Positions 19,294-27,876 of a stretch of DNA of 64,000 nucleotides are shown one piece after another. Numbering within the stretch: the stretch's first letter is position 1; each line of letters opens with the position of its first letter. A program made the position numbers and the translations under genes. Under the pieces are notes generated by a model. That model saw nothing but the letters and a program-made list of their open reading frames with translations. It was not told the origin of the DNA and did not search any database. This DNA is from Burkholderia sp. NRF60-BP8 (GTDB lineage Bacteria; Pseudomonadota; Gammaproteobacteria; Burkholderiales; Burkholderiaceae), in NCBI RefSeq assembly GCF_001522585.2, contig NZ_CP013372.1, forward strand, positions 248,001-312,000, given 5' to 3'.

Positions 19294-20082
19294 TTACACC
19301 TGGATCAAGCCGGTTGTGACGGCATGCACAGCTGCCGCGGTTCGACTGTTGATGCCCAGAATCTTCATCGCTTCGGCGATATGGTAGTCAACGGTATGGG
19401 GCGATATGCCAACAATGGAGGCGATCGCCCATGACGATTTACCCCGGGCAACCCACGCAAGGCACTCTTGTTGGCGCGGGGAGAGTTCAAGCGCCGGCTC
19501 AGGCCGATGGGGCTTCATCAATCGATGGAGCTCTTGATGAAAGAGCGCGCCTATTAAGCTCGCGAGCCGCATGTGGACTTCTGTCTTGATCTCCGGTGAC
19601 GGACTGGCGAGATTCACCAGCAGGATGTCGCCGTTGGTCTCGCGAAGCGGGATACTCACGCCACTGGTTAATCCCGCGTCGCGTGCCTCACCGAGCACGC
19701 GTTGCTCGATGCGATTCAAGCCTCTGATGTCGGCCCATCGATAGGGTGTGGCACGGGCAAACGCCATCCGATGGACCGGATCGACCGGACCGTAGTCTCG
19801 TTGCGCGTAATGGGCGACCCAATGATCCGGATAGCGTGCGCAAAGCGTCTCGACCGCCATCGCGCGGCCGTTTCCCGTGTGTCTTCGTGAGACTCGGCTG
19901 ATGGCAAAGCGTGGGAAGCCCAACGAAGCGGACACGTCACCGAACAACTTCAGCAAAGACGACAGGTCCACGGTATTGAGAAAGGCGGTGGCCAGCGGTA
20001 CCCATCGGCCGGCCAGGCCTGATGTTAAAGGCTGCGGTACGGTGGGTGTGTCACCCGCGCCGCGTTGACAGACTCGATCCAC
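19294..20082 (-). CDS. LuxR-family quorum-sensing regulator
   Basis: The autoinducer domain keeps the ligand-pocket residues of TraR/LasR: Trp and Tyr in HWVAHY, Asp-Pro in PVDPVH, Trp in PYRWADI and the Gly of SGVSIPL. The C-terminal helix-turn-helix is typical (LSPRQQECL, GKSSWAIA, SPHTVDYHI). No ATG fits: the frame stays open to 20337 with a non-coding look. A GTG at 20082 gives 262 residues, a GTG at 19971 gives 225 but would trim the first helix (PLATAFLNTVDLSSLL). I use 20082, with real uncertainty. It probably responds to the signal of the adjacent synthase and acts on the two lux-box-like sites. Confidence 0.88.
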   Translation of the reverse strand: MDRVCQRGAGDTPTVPQPLTSGLAGRWVPLATAFLNTVDLSSLLKLFGDVSASLGFPRFAISRVSRRHTGNGRAMAVETLCARYPDHWVAHYAQRDYGPVDPVHRMAFARATPYRWADIRGLNRIEQRVLGEARDAGLTSGVSIPLRETNGDILLVNLASPSPEIKTEVHMRLASLIGALFHQELHRLMKPHRPEPALELSPRQQECLAWVARGKSSWAIASIVGISPHTVDYHIAEAMKILGINSRTAAAVHAVTTGLIQV

Positions 20083-20374
20083 TGGAGGCCCTCGGAGGAA
20101 CTTCGCGCACTGGTGCGCGGCGCGGTGGCCGGATGTGCGTCGTTTTGGATTGAAGCAGCACAATGCGTGGCGATTGCAGGTGGCGCATGTTCTGCTATTG
20201 ACCAATCGATCGCCATGCAAAAAGCAAGTGTAGTCGCTTGCAGCCGTATCACAGCCATAAAAATGTAATGTTTTGATACATCGACCCGCGCACTCGCGTA
20301 TATCACGTCGATCCGCGGCTGCATGGCATGAGGCCATGGGCTTCCAGGGGCGATCGGGTGTGGAGTGTGCGCAT

Positions 20375-21304
20375 CTAATGAATCAGCAATGCGGCAGCTG
20401 AAAATCCCCCTACGCCCTGCGCATAGAGCACCAAGGGGGCGCCTTGCGCGATTGGGCCGCAGTCAGCCAGGTTGATAAACGGGTCGCTTACGGTAACGTG
20501 TGCGATACGGGAAAAATTGTGCGCGAAAAGGCGCTCGGGTGGCAGACCCATCGATTGGACGAGACGCCGCCACGCAGGCTGATTCAGATGAGGCGGCAAG
20601 ATGCGATCGAGCTCGGAGAGCGCAATGTGTGCATCCTGGGCGACTTTCGTGATGAGCTTTCGCGCGACGAGCTGGTACTGCGCAAGGAAACTCGCTTCGA
20701 CCTGCCCTAGCATTCCGCGCCAGCCGCGACCGCTCGCATGCGTGGCCAGTGCGACGAGGCGATTGGTGCGCGCGTGGCGCTCGATCAACGCGGCGAATGC
20801 GCCGTCGCCGAGCAGCCCTGACGCGCCCATCGCACGTTCGGTCTCCATAGGCATCACGTCCGCCCCGACGAGCAGTACACGATGAACGGCGGGATGAGCG
20901 ATGAACATTGCACGAATGATGCGCAACGCACCGAGCGAGGACGCACAGTGTTGCTGGGCAAACGGGAACGACGGGACGCCTACAAGGCGGAAATACTCGC
21001 ATAGCTGCCGCGGCAAAGACACCGGCGGCGGCGTGATGCTACCCTGCAGCGTGTGAGTGTAGACCAGGCAGTCGATTGACTCGCGGGTGATTGGTGCATT
21101 GCGCAGCAGCGAGTCGACCGCTTGGATCGCGAGGCTGAAGGCACTTTGCCCGCGTGCCACGTGAAAATTGCGTACGCCGGCCTGCTCGAGCTTTGCCACT
21201 ACAGCAGCGGGTTGGCCGGTGCGACGTGCCCAGTGGCGAACGGAGTCGACATGTTCCGGAAGATGGTAGGCGACACACGGGATGCCGATTGTGGTGTCTA
21301 CCAT
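20375..21304 (-). CDS. KAS-III-like condensing enzyme, active type (PqsC-like)
   Basis: A 309-residue thiolase-fold protein of the FabH family. The catalytic set is intact: Cys120 in QQHCASS, His239 in LPPHLNQPAW and Asn263 in AHNFSR. It is the last gene of the long minus-strand operon, and its start overlaps the end of the preceding gene by 7 bp. That preceding gene is a related protein lacking the Cys, so the two resemble the PqsC/PqsB heterodimer that joins an acyl group to a beta-keto substrate in alkylquinolone synthesis. Sequence is closest, within this window, to the protein at 26941-27876 (shared THT-Q, ADV and DPFIN segments). Substrate unknown. Confidence 0.87.
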   Translation of the reverse strand: MVDTTIGIPCVAYHLPEHVDSVRHWARRTGQPAAVVAKLEQAGVRNFHVARGQSAFSLAIQAVDSLLRNAPITRESIDCLVYTHTLQGSITPPPVSLPRQLCEYFRLVGVPSFPFAQQHCASSLGALRIIRAMFIAHPAVHRVLLVGADVMPMETERAMGASGLLGDGAFAALIERHARTNRLVALATHASGRGWRGMLGQVEASFLAQYQLVARKLITKVAQDAHIALSELDRILPPHLNQPAWRRLVQSMGLPPERLFAHNFSRIAHVTVSDPFINLADCGPIAQGAPLVLYAQGVGGFSAAALLIH

Positions 21305-22341
21305 GAGGAGTTCGCGCCAAGGGAGCGCGCGAGCAAAGGCGCACTATGTGCGTCGAGTAGCGCGCAGCCTACGTAGCCGCATGATGCGATATTCCATAGC
21401 AAGACGGTGTGCTGTGATGGGAAGGTATGCGTCTGGGCCATGCTCGTCAATTGTTCGATTGAATCCGCTGCACCGAGATTCGCATCGTGCGTGTGCACGC
21501 CTGCAAGCGAGGCGATGCCGAGTTCCTGCTGCAGTGCAGCTGCAAGCGCATGCGTGTGGCATTGTCCGACGGCGATGACGTCGCACGGGGCAATCGCGTG
21601 TTTTTCGAGCAGCGTGGCGATCAATTGCAGCATCGTTTGAAGTAGACGTGGGTCAGGATGCGCGTGGCGATGCGGCGAGTCGCCGCTTGGTGCCGGACAA
21701 GGATGGGTTTGAGCGTCGATGAGGCGCAAGCCGCGCGTGCTCGCACCAAAGCGTTCCAGAAGGAGGGCGGCGGCTGCGTCCCCTTGCAGTGGGCCCGTTC
21801 CAGTGTGGCGAGAAAACGGTGCCACCCACTTCTCTGCGGCAGCAATCAGGATCGTACGTAGGTCGCGTTCGGCGACGAACAGGTCCTGCGCCAGTCGTAA
21901 GGCCGTGAATGGGGCAGTGCTGCCCTGCTGCGAGATCGAGAACGAAAAACACGGGCTGCGCGGGGCGCCTACAACGCTTGCCAGACGCCCCGCGGTTGTT
22001 GTCGAGATATGTTCGTCAACACTGCTGTGGCAAAAAATGACGACGTCAACCGAGGCGGCAGCGCGAGGCCGAGCGGCACAGATCGCCCGCGTGACATATG
22101 CCGCAAGCCCAGACAGATCGGTGGTGTGGGCGATCGGCGCACGCAGGGACCTCTCCCTCGGACCGATACGAGGCATTGCTGTCGGCCCGAACGGTGTGCA
22201 TTCGGTGCGCCACAAGGCCATCCATGCATCCCAGCCGGTAAGCGGCCTCGTCGTGGTGGGCTCCATGGCCGATACCTGTTCGTCGAGCTTCACGACGGGC
22301 GGCACGTAGGAGCACAGTGCGGTGACGACCGGGGGCATCAT
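21298..22341 (-). CDS. KAS-III-like partner lacking the catalytic cysteine (PqsB-like)
   Basis: A 347-residue thiolase-fold protein. In the segment aligning with QQHCASSLGALR of its partner it reads QQGSTAPFTALR, so Ser141 stands where the nucleophilic Cys should be. A His-rich stretch (GQCHTHALAAAL) and an Asn (DANLGAADS) occupy the later catalytic positions. Loss of the Cys argues for a structural or chain-length-setting role in a heterodimer with the product of the next gene. Adjacent ATGs at 22341 and 22338 both fit; the start overlaps the GNAT gene stop. Confidence 0.8.
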   Translation of the reverse strand: MMPPVVTALCSYVPPVVKLDEQVSAMEPTTTRPLTGWDAWMALWRTECTPFGPTAMPRIGPRERSLRAPIAHTTDLSGLAAYVTRAICAARPRAAASVDVVIFCHSSVDEHISTTTAGRLASVVGAPRSPCFSFSISQQGSTAPFTALRLAQDLFVAERDLRTILIAAAEKWVAPFSRHTGTGPLQGDAAAALLLERFGASTRGLRLIDAQTHPCPAPSGDSPHRHAHPDPRLLQTMLQLIATLLEKHAIAPCDVIAVGQCHTHALAAALQQELGIASLAGVHTHDANLGAADSIEQLTSMAQTHTFPSQHTVLLWNIASCGYVGCALLDAHSAPLLARSLGANSSW

Positions 22342-22931
22342 ATTGGCGTCGGAAAGCTTAGGTCCTGCGGGAGCAGGTCGTAGAGCAGACGTCCCATGCG
22401 TTGGCCGTCGATGACATGGCAATCGCGTTGCAAACCGATAAGGCGAAACCCCAAACGTGCGAGCAGTCGCTGTGATCGAATATTGCGTTGCGCCGCCCAC
22501 GCGCTAATGCAATGCAGTTTATCGCGCTCGAAACCTTCTCGAAGCACCTGTCCCGAAGCTGCGAGTGTTATGTTCGCGCATGCGGCGCGAGTGGGGTCGC
22601 GCAGCACCCAGAAGGAGCCGAGACCAAACCGGTGAGTAACATCGCTGATCGCGACCAGTCCGCTTGGGCGGTTCGTGCCGCGTACGCCAAATACGCGTAG
22701 CCGATGTCGATCACTTTGCGCCATCGCCTGGACCGCCAGTAAGGAAAGCGATTGTCGACCGAGGCCAAAGTCAAACCACTGCGCAATGGCCGGACGCGCA
22801 AGCCAATCGGCGATATCGCGCATATCGTCACAATTTGCTTCGCGCAGCCAGCACTCACGTGGCGACGTCGCGGATCTAACCGAATGGGGTTCGCACGCGC
22901 GGCGATGGCGGGAGCATTGGTGCGCATTCAT
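22338..22931 (-). CDS. GNAT-family N-acetyltransferase
   Basis: A 197-residue protein of the Acetyltransf_3-like (RimJ/RimL) type: REANCDDMRDIADWLARPA at the front, then FGVRGTNRPSGLVAISDV, a beta-bulge region, and ISAWAAQRNIRSQRLLARLGFRLIG near the end, where Asn and Arg contact coenzyme A. It overlaps the genes on both sides by four bases, so it belongs to the same translationally coupled operon. A likely task is N-acylation of an amine made by the PLP decarboxylase step, but this is inferred from context. Confidence 0.83.
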   Translation of the reverse strand: MNAHQCSRHRRACEPHSVRSATSPRECWLREANCDDMRDIADWLARPAIAQWFDFGLGRQSLSLLAVQAMAQSDRHRLRVFGVRGTNRPSGLVAISDVTHRFGLGSFWVLRDPTRAACANITLAASGQVLREGFERDKLHCISAWAAQRNIRSQRLLARLGFRLIGLQRDCHVIDGQRMGRLLYDLLPQDLSFPTPI

Positions 22932-24046
22932 GTCGATGCGCCGCTGTTGGAGTCGGACGTATGTCGATCCGTGAGCTGAGCGAGCGCCGTATCGACACGC
23001 ATGAGCAACATCGCGAACCAATGACATGTCGTCAGGCGCGCCGCGGGCGGTAACCCTGAGACATAGCCGTGTGCGCCGCAAAGTTGAACTAGCTCATGGG
23101 TGAGCTCCATGGATTCGGCTGCAATGTGACGGACCAGCTGGCGCACGAGTGCGGTTGATATGTTCGGCTCGGCAAGCGTGAGCGCACGCAAGAAGAGATG
23201 CGTGCCTTGCGTTGCAATGAGCATGTCGGCCAGCCGCGTGGCCACGCGCTGATGCAGCATGATCGGCTTGCGAAATGCGCGTCGCTCGGCTCCGTAGCGC
23301 AGTGCAAATGCAACGTCGTGCTGCATGGCGCCGCTGAGCAAGGCCGACACGTACAGGGCGATGTTGGTGAGCCATATCTGGGACGGAGAATCACTTTGCG
23401 CGCCACACTGATCGATCGAGGCGAGTGGGGCGGCACACAGTGTGCCGTTGCAGCGCCATTGCTCAAGAGAAAGAGCGCCAAGCACAACGAGGCGGCGGCG
23501 GCATGCCTCAGCATCCCCGTGGGCCGAGTCGATGAGGGCGAGACCGCGGGCGTGCGGTGCGAGCATCAGCGTTGCAACGAGCGCGCAATCTTGATCGTGC
23601 AGATGCCAGAGCGTGGCGGCGTGAAAATCCGGCACCGTAAGCGCGATCGCGCACGTGCCGTTAAAGTAGTCACCGATGGGATGAGGCGCGAGCGCATCGA
23701 GCATGTCGTATGCGCGCAGCGTCATGAGCGCCGGAATGCTCTGAGTGAGTTGCGCGGCGCGTTCAATCGGGCCACAGGCCAACGTGCTTACAATACCGCA
23801 CAGATCGTGCTGGCCAATAGCCATACCGCCCAGGGCCGTCGGCAAAATCATGGTTCCCAGATCCAGCGAGCTTGCATGCGTGACGATATCGCGCCAGCCC
23901 GCTTGCGACGGCGGAGCAGCGAGCAAAGGCTCGAGCTGGTCTCGAGCGAAGCGTTGGCAGGCGGTGACGAGTGCGCGCTGATCGTCAGATATGGCCCATG
24001 TCGGCGGCACCAGATCGGACGATGATGGTATAGGGTTGCGCATCAT
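22928..24046 (-). CDS. Acyl-CoA-dehydrogenase-like protein lacking the catalytic Glu
   Basis: A 372-residue flavoprotein-fold protein: N-terminal helical domain (about 17-120), a short central beta domain, and a C-terminal helical domain with RYGAERRAFRKPIMLHQ and the LCGAHGYV segment. The usual C-terminal EGT segment that supplies the catalytic base is missing: after GYVSGLPP the sequence ends in a divergent helix. The second dehydrogenase of the cluster (29191-30450) does have it, so the two may form a mixed complex, as known for some mycobacterial FadE pairs. The start overlaps nothing; 33 bp separate it from the decarboxylase gene. Confidence 0.78.
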   Translation of the reverse strand: MMRNPIPSSSDLVPPTWAISDDQRALVTACQRFARDQLEPLLAAPPSQAGWRDIVTHASSLDLGTMILPTALGGMAIGQHDLCGIVSTLACGPIERAAQLTQSIPALMTLRAYDMLDALAPHPIGDYFNGTCAIALTVPDFHAATLWHLHDQDCALVATLMLAPHARGLALIDSAHGDAEACRRRLVVLGALSLEQWRCNGTLCAAPLASIDQCGAQSDSPSQIWLTNIALYVSALLSGAMQHDVAFALRYGAERRAFRKPIMLHQRVATRLADMLIATQGTHLFLRALTLAEPNISTALVRQLVRHIAAESMELTHELVQLCGAHGYVSGLPPAARLTTCHWFAMLLMRVDTALAQLTDRHTSDSNSGAST

Positions 24047-24079
24047 GGCTCTCTCCGTATTGGGTGTGAGTCATCGGTG

Positions 24080-25288
24080 TCAGACGAGCATCTCGATTGC
24101 TTCGGGATGGCTGAGGAAATCCCTGGGACTTGCCGAGCGCGCGTAGGCACCCGATTGCAGAACGACAACGAAGTCACCAATCTGAGCTTTGGGGAGCAGC
24201 ACGTCGTCGACGATGCGATCAAGCGGAGTGCACGAGCAGCCGACGATGTGACATCGCTCAGTTGGTGTATCGCCGAGCCGATTGCCGAGTACCACGGGGA
24301 AATTGCGGCGCAGTATCTGCCCGAAGTTGCCCGAGGCCGCGAGGTGGTGGTGCAGGCCGCCGTCGGTGACAAGGAAGGTGGTGCCGCGTGAAACTTTTCG
24401 ATCGATGACGCGGCATACATAGGCACCGGCCTCGCCGACCAGGTAGCGCCCGAATTCGAGCACGGGGCGCACACCGGGCAAAGCGCGTTGCATGCGCGAG
24501 AGCCAAGTGTGCATTGGCTGGGCGACGGCATCGAGATCGAGCGGCACTTCGCCTTCGAAATAGGGAATGCCAAAACCGCCGCCCAGATTCACGTACCGGG
24601 GCGGCAGTGGCAAATCGGATGCGAGCTTCATGACGAGCTCGGCACTGCGCCGCTGTGCTTCGACGATGGTAGCCGGGTGCAGGCACTGCGAACCCCAGAA
24701 GACGTGAAAGCCCGCCAGTGTCAGGTCACATGTGCCCAGTTCTTGCAGTAGTGCCGGGACCTGTTCGGTGTCGATGCCGAATTGAGTTGCTCCCCCACCC
24801 ATGCGCATGCCGGCATGCGTTATCTGAAAATCCGGGTTCACGCGAATTGTCACGTTCGGGCGCAGGCCCAGCTCCCAGCCAAGGGCTGCCACCAGATGCA
24901 GTTGGGTGAGCGATTCGATGTGCACGTTCACGCCGCTGGCCACTGCACACCGTAGCTCCTCACGTGTTTTGCCCGGACCTGCAAAGCCGATCTGATCAGG
25001 CGGCATGCCTGCGTTGAGTGCCGATGCCAACTCGGCGCCGGAGGCCACGTCAAAGCCGTCGATTCGCGTGGCCAGATGGTGTACGACAGCAGGCATTGGG
25101 TTGGCCTTGATCGAGTAATGCAACTGTATCGACGCTGGCAGTTTTGCACGCAACTGGCACACGCGGGCATCGATTGCGGCGCGCGCATAGACGAAAAACG
25201 GTGTGGAACCTGCACGATTGGCAAGCCGTGTGACATCGATACTGTCGGCGAACAGGACGTCATGGCGGCGGGTCAATGATCGATTCAT
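24080..25288 (-). CDS. PLP-dependent decarboxylase, alanine-racemase fold (BtrK/DapDC-like)
   Basis: A 402-residue type III PLP enzyme. Lys61 in YSIKANP would form the Schiff base; glycine-rich phosphate-binding GGGFG, the HVFWGSQ loop, and the C-terminal VGCSCTPLD and GAYARSAS segments are all present. The CxC-type motif replaces the CDS of diaminopimelate decarboxylase, as in carrier-protein-linked decarboxylases such as BtrK and the exosortase-associated group (TIGR03099). The start overlaps the ligase gene stop by four bases, which links it to amino-acid loading. It probably decarboxylates an aminoacyl-ACP; the amino acid is unknown. Confidence 0.87.
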   Translation of the reverse strand: MNRSLTRRHDVLFADSIDVTRLANRAGSTPFFVYARAAIDARVCQLRAKLPASIQLHYSIKANPMPAVVHHLATRIDGFDVASGAELASALNAGMPPDQIGFAGPGKTREELRCAVASGVNVHIESLTQLHLVAALGWELGLRPNVTIRVNPDFQITHAGMRMGGGATQFGIDTEQVPALLQELGTCDLTLAGFHVFWGSQCLHPATIVEAQRRSAELVMKLASDLPLPPRYVNLGGGFGIPYFEGEVPLDLDAVAQPMHTWLSRMQRALPGVRPVLEFGRYLVGEAGAYVCRVIDRKVSRGTTFLVTDGGLHHHLAASGNFGQILRRNFPVVLGNRLGDTPTERCHIVGCSCTPLDRIVDDVLLPKAQIGDFVVVLQSGAYARSASPRDFLSHPEAIEMLV

Positions 25289-26895
25289 ATTGGCCTCGCT
25301 TCGTTGTTCGGCGCGCTCACGAGTGTGTCTCGCAAGGCTACGCGATCGAATTTGCCGTTGGCATTGCGCGGGATGTCCGTCTGAACGATGATGCGATGCG
25401 GCACCATGTAGCTGGGCAGGCGTTGCTTGCACCACGACAGCAGCGTTCGGGCGAGAAACGGCGTGACTGCCGGCACGACGACCAGCGTGATCGTCTCGCC
25501 GAGCGCATCATCGGGTACACCCACGGCAGCGACTTCGGAAACAAGACCACTTTCGTGGATGATTTCCTCGATTTCTTCCGGGCTAATCCGGTAGCCGGAA
25601 CTCTTGATTTGCGCGTCGTTGCGCGCAATGAAATACAGAAAGCCGTGCGCATCGCGTCGCACGAGGTCCCCAGACCAGACTGCGGTATCTGGCGCAGCCC
25701 CGCCAGGTTTATGCTCGGGCGAGGGACGATAGCGTTCAGAGGTTCGCGCTGCATCACCCCAGTAGCCCATCGTGACGCACGCGCCGACGTGTACAAGTTC
25801 GCCGGGTTCGTCAGGCGCACACGGCGAACCATCGGGGCGCACGACCAAGATGCGTGCATTGGGCACGGCCTTGCCGATCGAGTCAGGGCGGTGATCGACT
25901 TCGGCGGGGTCGAGGTAGGTCGAGCGGAACGCCTCGGTTAGACCATACATGAGGTAGGGTTTGGCATGTGGAAACAGCGCACGCAGGCCTTGCAGTACTG
26001 CCCTGGGCATGCGGCCACCGGTATTGGCAAAGTAGCGCAGCGTGGCGCGCGCGGCATCGGGCCAGCAAGCATGGGCCAGTTGCATCCACAATGGGGGCAC
26101 GCCCGTGATCGCGGTGATGTGCTCACGCGCGCAGGCCTCTATCACGTCTTGTGGGCAGAGGTAATTGACAAGGACAACGGTGGCGCCGCTTGCCCAGGCC
26201 GACGTGAGTTGGCTCAGGCCTGCATCGAAGCTAAGCGGTAGTACGGCCAGGATTCGATCGGCGTGCGTATGGTTCAGATAATGAGCGACGCTCCATGCCC
26301 CCTCGAGCAGGTTGCGGTGACTGAGCATGACGCCCTTGGGTCGTCCCGTCGAGCCGGATGTATAGAGAATGGCCGCGAGGTCCGTGTCAATGCCTGATGT
26401 CGGGACATCGGATGCTTTTCGTTGCGTGTCGATAGCCGCCCGAGCGAAGCATTCGCTCCAACGATGGACCCGTGCAGTCCCGTCGTATGTAGGTGCCATT
26501 TCATCGGGAGCATCTGTGAGGATCGTATGGGTGAGGGCGGGCGGCCCGTTCTCGGCTAGCAAGCGTGCACGCGTTGCGCTGGTAATCAGGCAGATCGCGC
26601 CGCAGTCGTGCAGGATATGTGCGACCTGTTGCGGTTTGAGCAGCGGATTGATCGGCACAAAAACGCAGCCTGCGGCGGCAATACCCAGCAGCGACACGAC
26701 GGTTTCGATGCGCTTTTCCAGAAAGATGCCGATACGTGCGCCAGGCGCGATGCCGAGCGAGGCGATCGCGTCGCCAAGTGCACATGCGCGCTCGGCAAGT
26801 TCCTGGTAGCTCAGGCGGATATCCCCGAATACGACCGCGTGCGAATCGGGTGCCTGATGTGCGGTTGCCAGCACGAGGTCAAGTATGTTTCGCAT
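25285..26895 (-). CDS. AMP-forming acyl/aminoacyl ligase (TIGR03098-like)
   Basis: A 536-residue ANL-superfamily enzyme with the P-loop LYTSGSTGRPKGVMLSH, YLMYGLTEAFRSTYL, the GDLVRRDAHG core and a C-terminal NANGKFDR Lys segment. The motif FVPINPLLKPQQVAHIL is characteristic of the ligases described in exosortase systems, where they also neighbour a PLP decarboxylase and an ACP. Here no exosortase is present. It likely activates an amino acid and loads it on the free ACP encoded at 28882-29160, since the enzyme has no carrier domain of its own. The start follows the KAS gene by 45 bp. Confidence 0.9.
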   Translation of the reverse strand: MRNILDLVLATAHQAPDSHAVVFGDIRLSYQELAERACALGDAIASLGIAPGARIGIFLEKRIETVVSLLGIAAAGCVFVPINPLLKPQQVAHILHDCGAICLITSATRARLLAENGPPALTHTILTDAPDEMAPTYDGTARVHRWSECFARAAIDTQRKASDVPTSGIDTDLAAILYTSGSTGRPKGVMLSHRNLLEGAWSVAHYLNHTHADRILAVLPLSFDAGLSQLTSAWASGATVVLVNYLCPQDVIEACAREHITAITGVPPLWMQLAHACWPDAARATLRYFANTGGRMPRAVLQGLRALFPHAKPYLMYGLTEAFRSTYLDPAEVDHRPDSIGKAVPNARILVVRPDGSPCAPDEPGELVHVGACVTMGYWGDAARTSERYRPSPEHKPGGAAPDTAVWSGDLVRRDAHGFLYFIARNDAQIKSSGYRISPEEIEEIIHESGLVSEVAAVGVPDDALGETITLVVVPAVTPFLARTLLSWCKQRLPSYMVPHRIIVQTDIPRNANGKFDRVALRDTLVSAPNNEARPI

Positions 26896-26940
26896 GGTGT
26901 GGAATGGCGTCGTCGGGTTGAGGAAGTTGCTCGGTGTTCG

Positions 26941-27876
26941 TCAATGACGAATCACCAGGGCGCCGAAGCAGCCGGCCATACCACTAGAAAAAAGCAACGA
27001 CCATTCACCGGCCTGCTGGTTGCGACAGGTCTCGAAATTGATGAACGGATCCGCACCGAATGCGTGGCCGACCGTGCCGAAATTCGCGATGAATAGCCGC
27101 GCCTCGGGAATGGTGAGCATTCCCATCAACCGTGCCCAGCCGGGGAGATTGACGTGGTGAGGCAATACGTGCGCGATGTCATCCGGTGCGATGTTTGCCT
27201 GACGAATAGCTGCGCGCATGGTGGTAAAGGCCGACCAGTAGTACCGATCGTCGGGAATCGGCTGCAAAGTGTCGTCCGTCCCGCGAAAGAAGCGCGCATC
27301 GGTATATAGATGCAAGCTGGCGATGACGTTGTGTCCGGCCCCTCGTTCAAGTAGCAACGCGCATGCGCCGTCGCTATGCAGCGCCAGGTCCCCAATCGCA
27401 CGAAGTCGATCGCAGCCCGAACCAATGACGTCCGCACACACGATGATGGCGCGCTCGATAGTGGGGTATCGCGCCGCAAGCGCAAGCAGTATCCGGATGG
27501 CTGCCATCGGAGACACGCACTGCTGCTGCGTGACGGAGAACGTCAATGCCCGGTTCAGTCCGCAATGGCGTTGAATGTAATGGGCTGTACTGGCAGGTGG
27601 CGCGAGCGCGCTCGTCTGTATCGTATGCGTGTGAATGAGGGCATCGACTGTTGAGCGCGGTGTGGCGGTTTCGCGCAAAAGTGTCGTGATAGCACGTACG
27701 GCCAGATTTGCTGGGGACCCACCCTCGGCGTCGTGGAACTGCCCCACACCGTGATCGCGTAGCGCACGAGCGCTCGCGTCAGACAGACCGCAACGTTCGA
27801 CCCACTGATTTACGTGTACGGTTTGAGCCGGCAGACTGTGGGCGACCGCGGAAAGTGAGAAGGGACTCGTTCTCAT
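26941..27876 (-). CDS. KAS-III-like condensing enzyme, active type (second copy)
   Basis: A 311-residue FabH-family protein with an intact catalytic set: Cys120 in QQQCVSP, His241 in LPHHVNLPGW and Asn265 in IANFGTVGHAFGADPFIN. The start at 27876 overlaps the preceding gene by four bases (ATGA). The preceding gene again encodes a Cys-less relative, repeating the arrangement at 20375-22341. Identity with the first active copy is visible over the whole length but low, so the duplication is old or the two pairs were specialised for different substrates. Confidence 0.87.
   Translation of the reverse strand: MRTSPFSLSAVAHSLPAQTVHVNQWVERCGLSDASARALRDHGVGQFHDAEGGSPANLAVRAITTLLRETATPRSTVDALIHTHTIQTSALAPPASTAHYIQRHCGLNRALTFSVTQQQCVSPMAAIRILLALAARYPTIERAIIVCADVIGSGCDRLRAIGDLALHSDGACALLLERGAGHNVIASLHLYTDARFFRGTDDTLQPIPDDRYYWSAFTTMRAAIRQANIAPDDIAHVLPHHVNLPGWARLMGMLTIPEARLFIANFGTVGHAFGADPFINFETCRNQQAGEWSLLFSSGMAGCFGALVIRH

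Noticed and set aside
20090..20337. N-terminal extension of the LuxR-type protein
   Set aside because: The extra residues (Cys/Arg/His-rich) do not resemble the family, and the DNA there is AT-richer, like a promoter.
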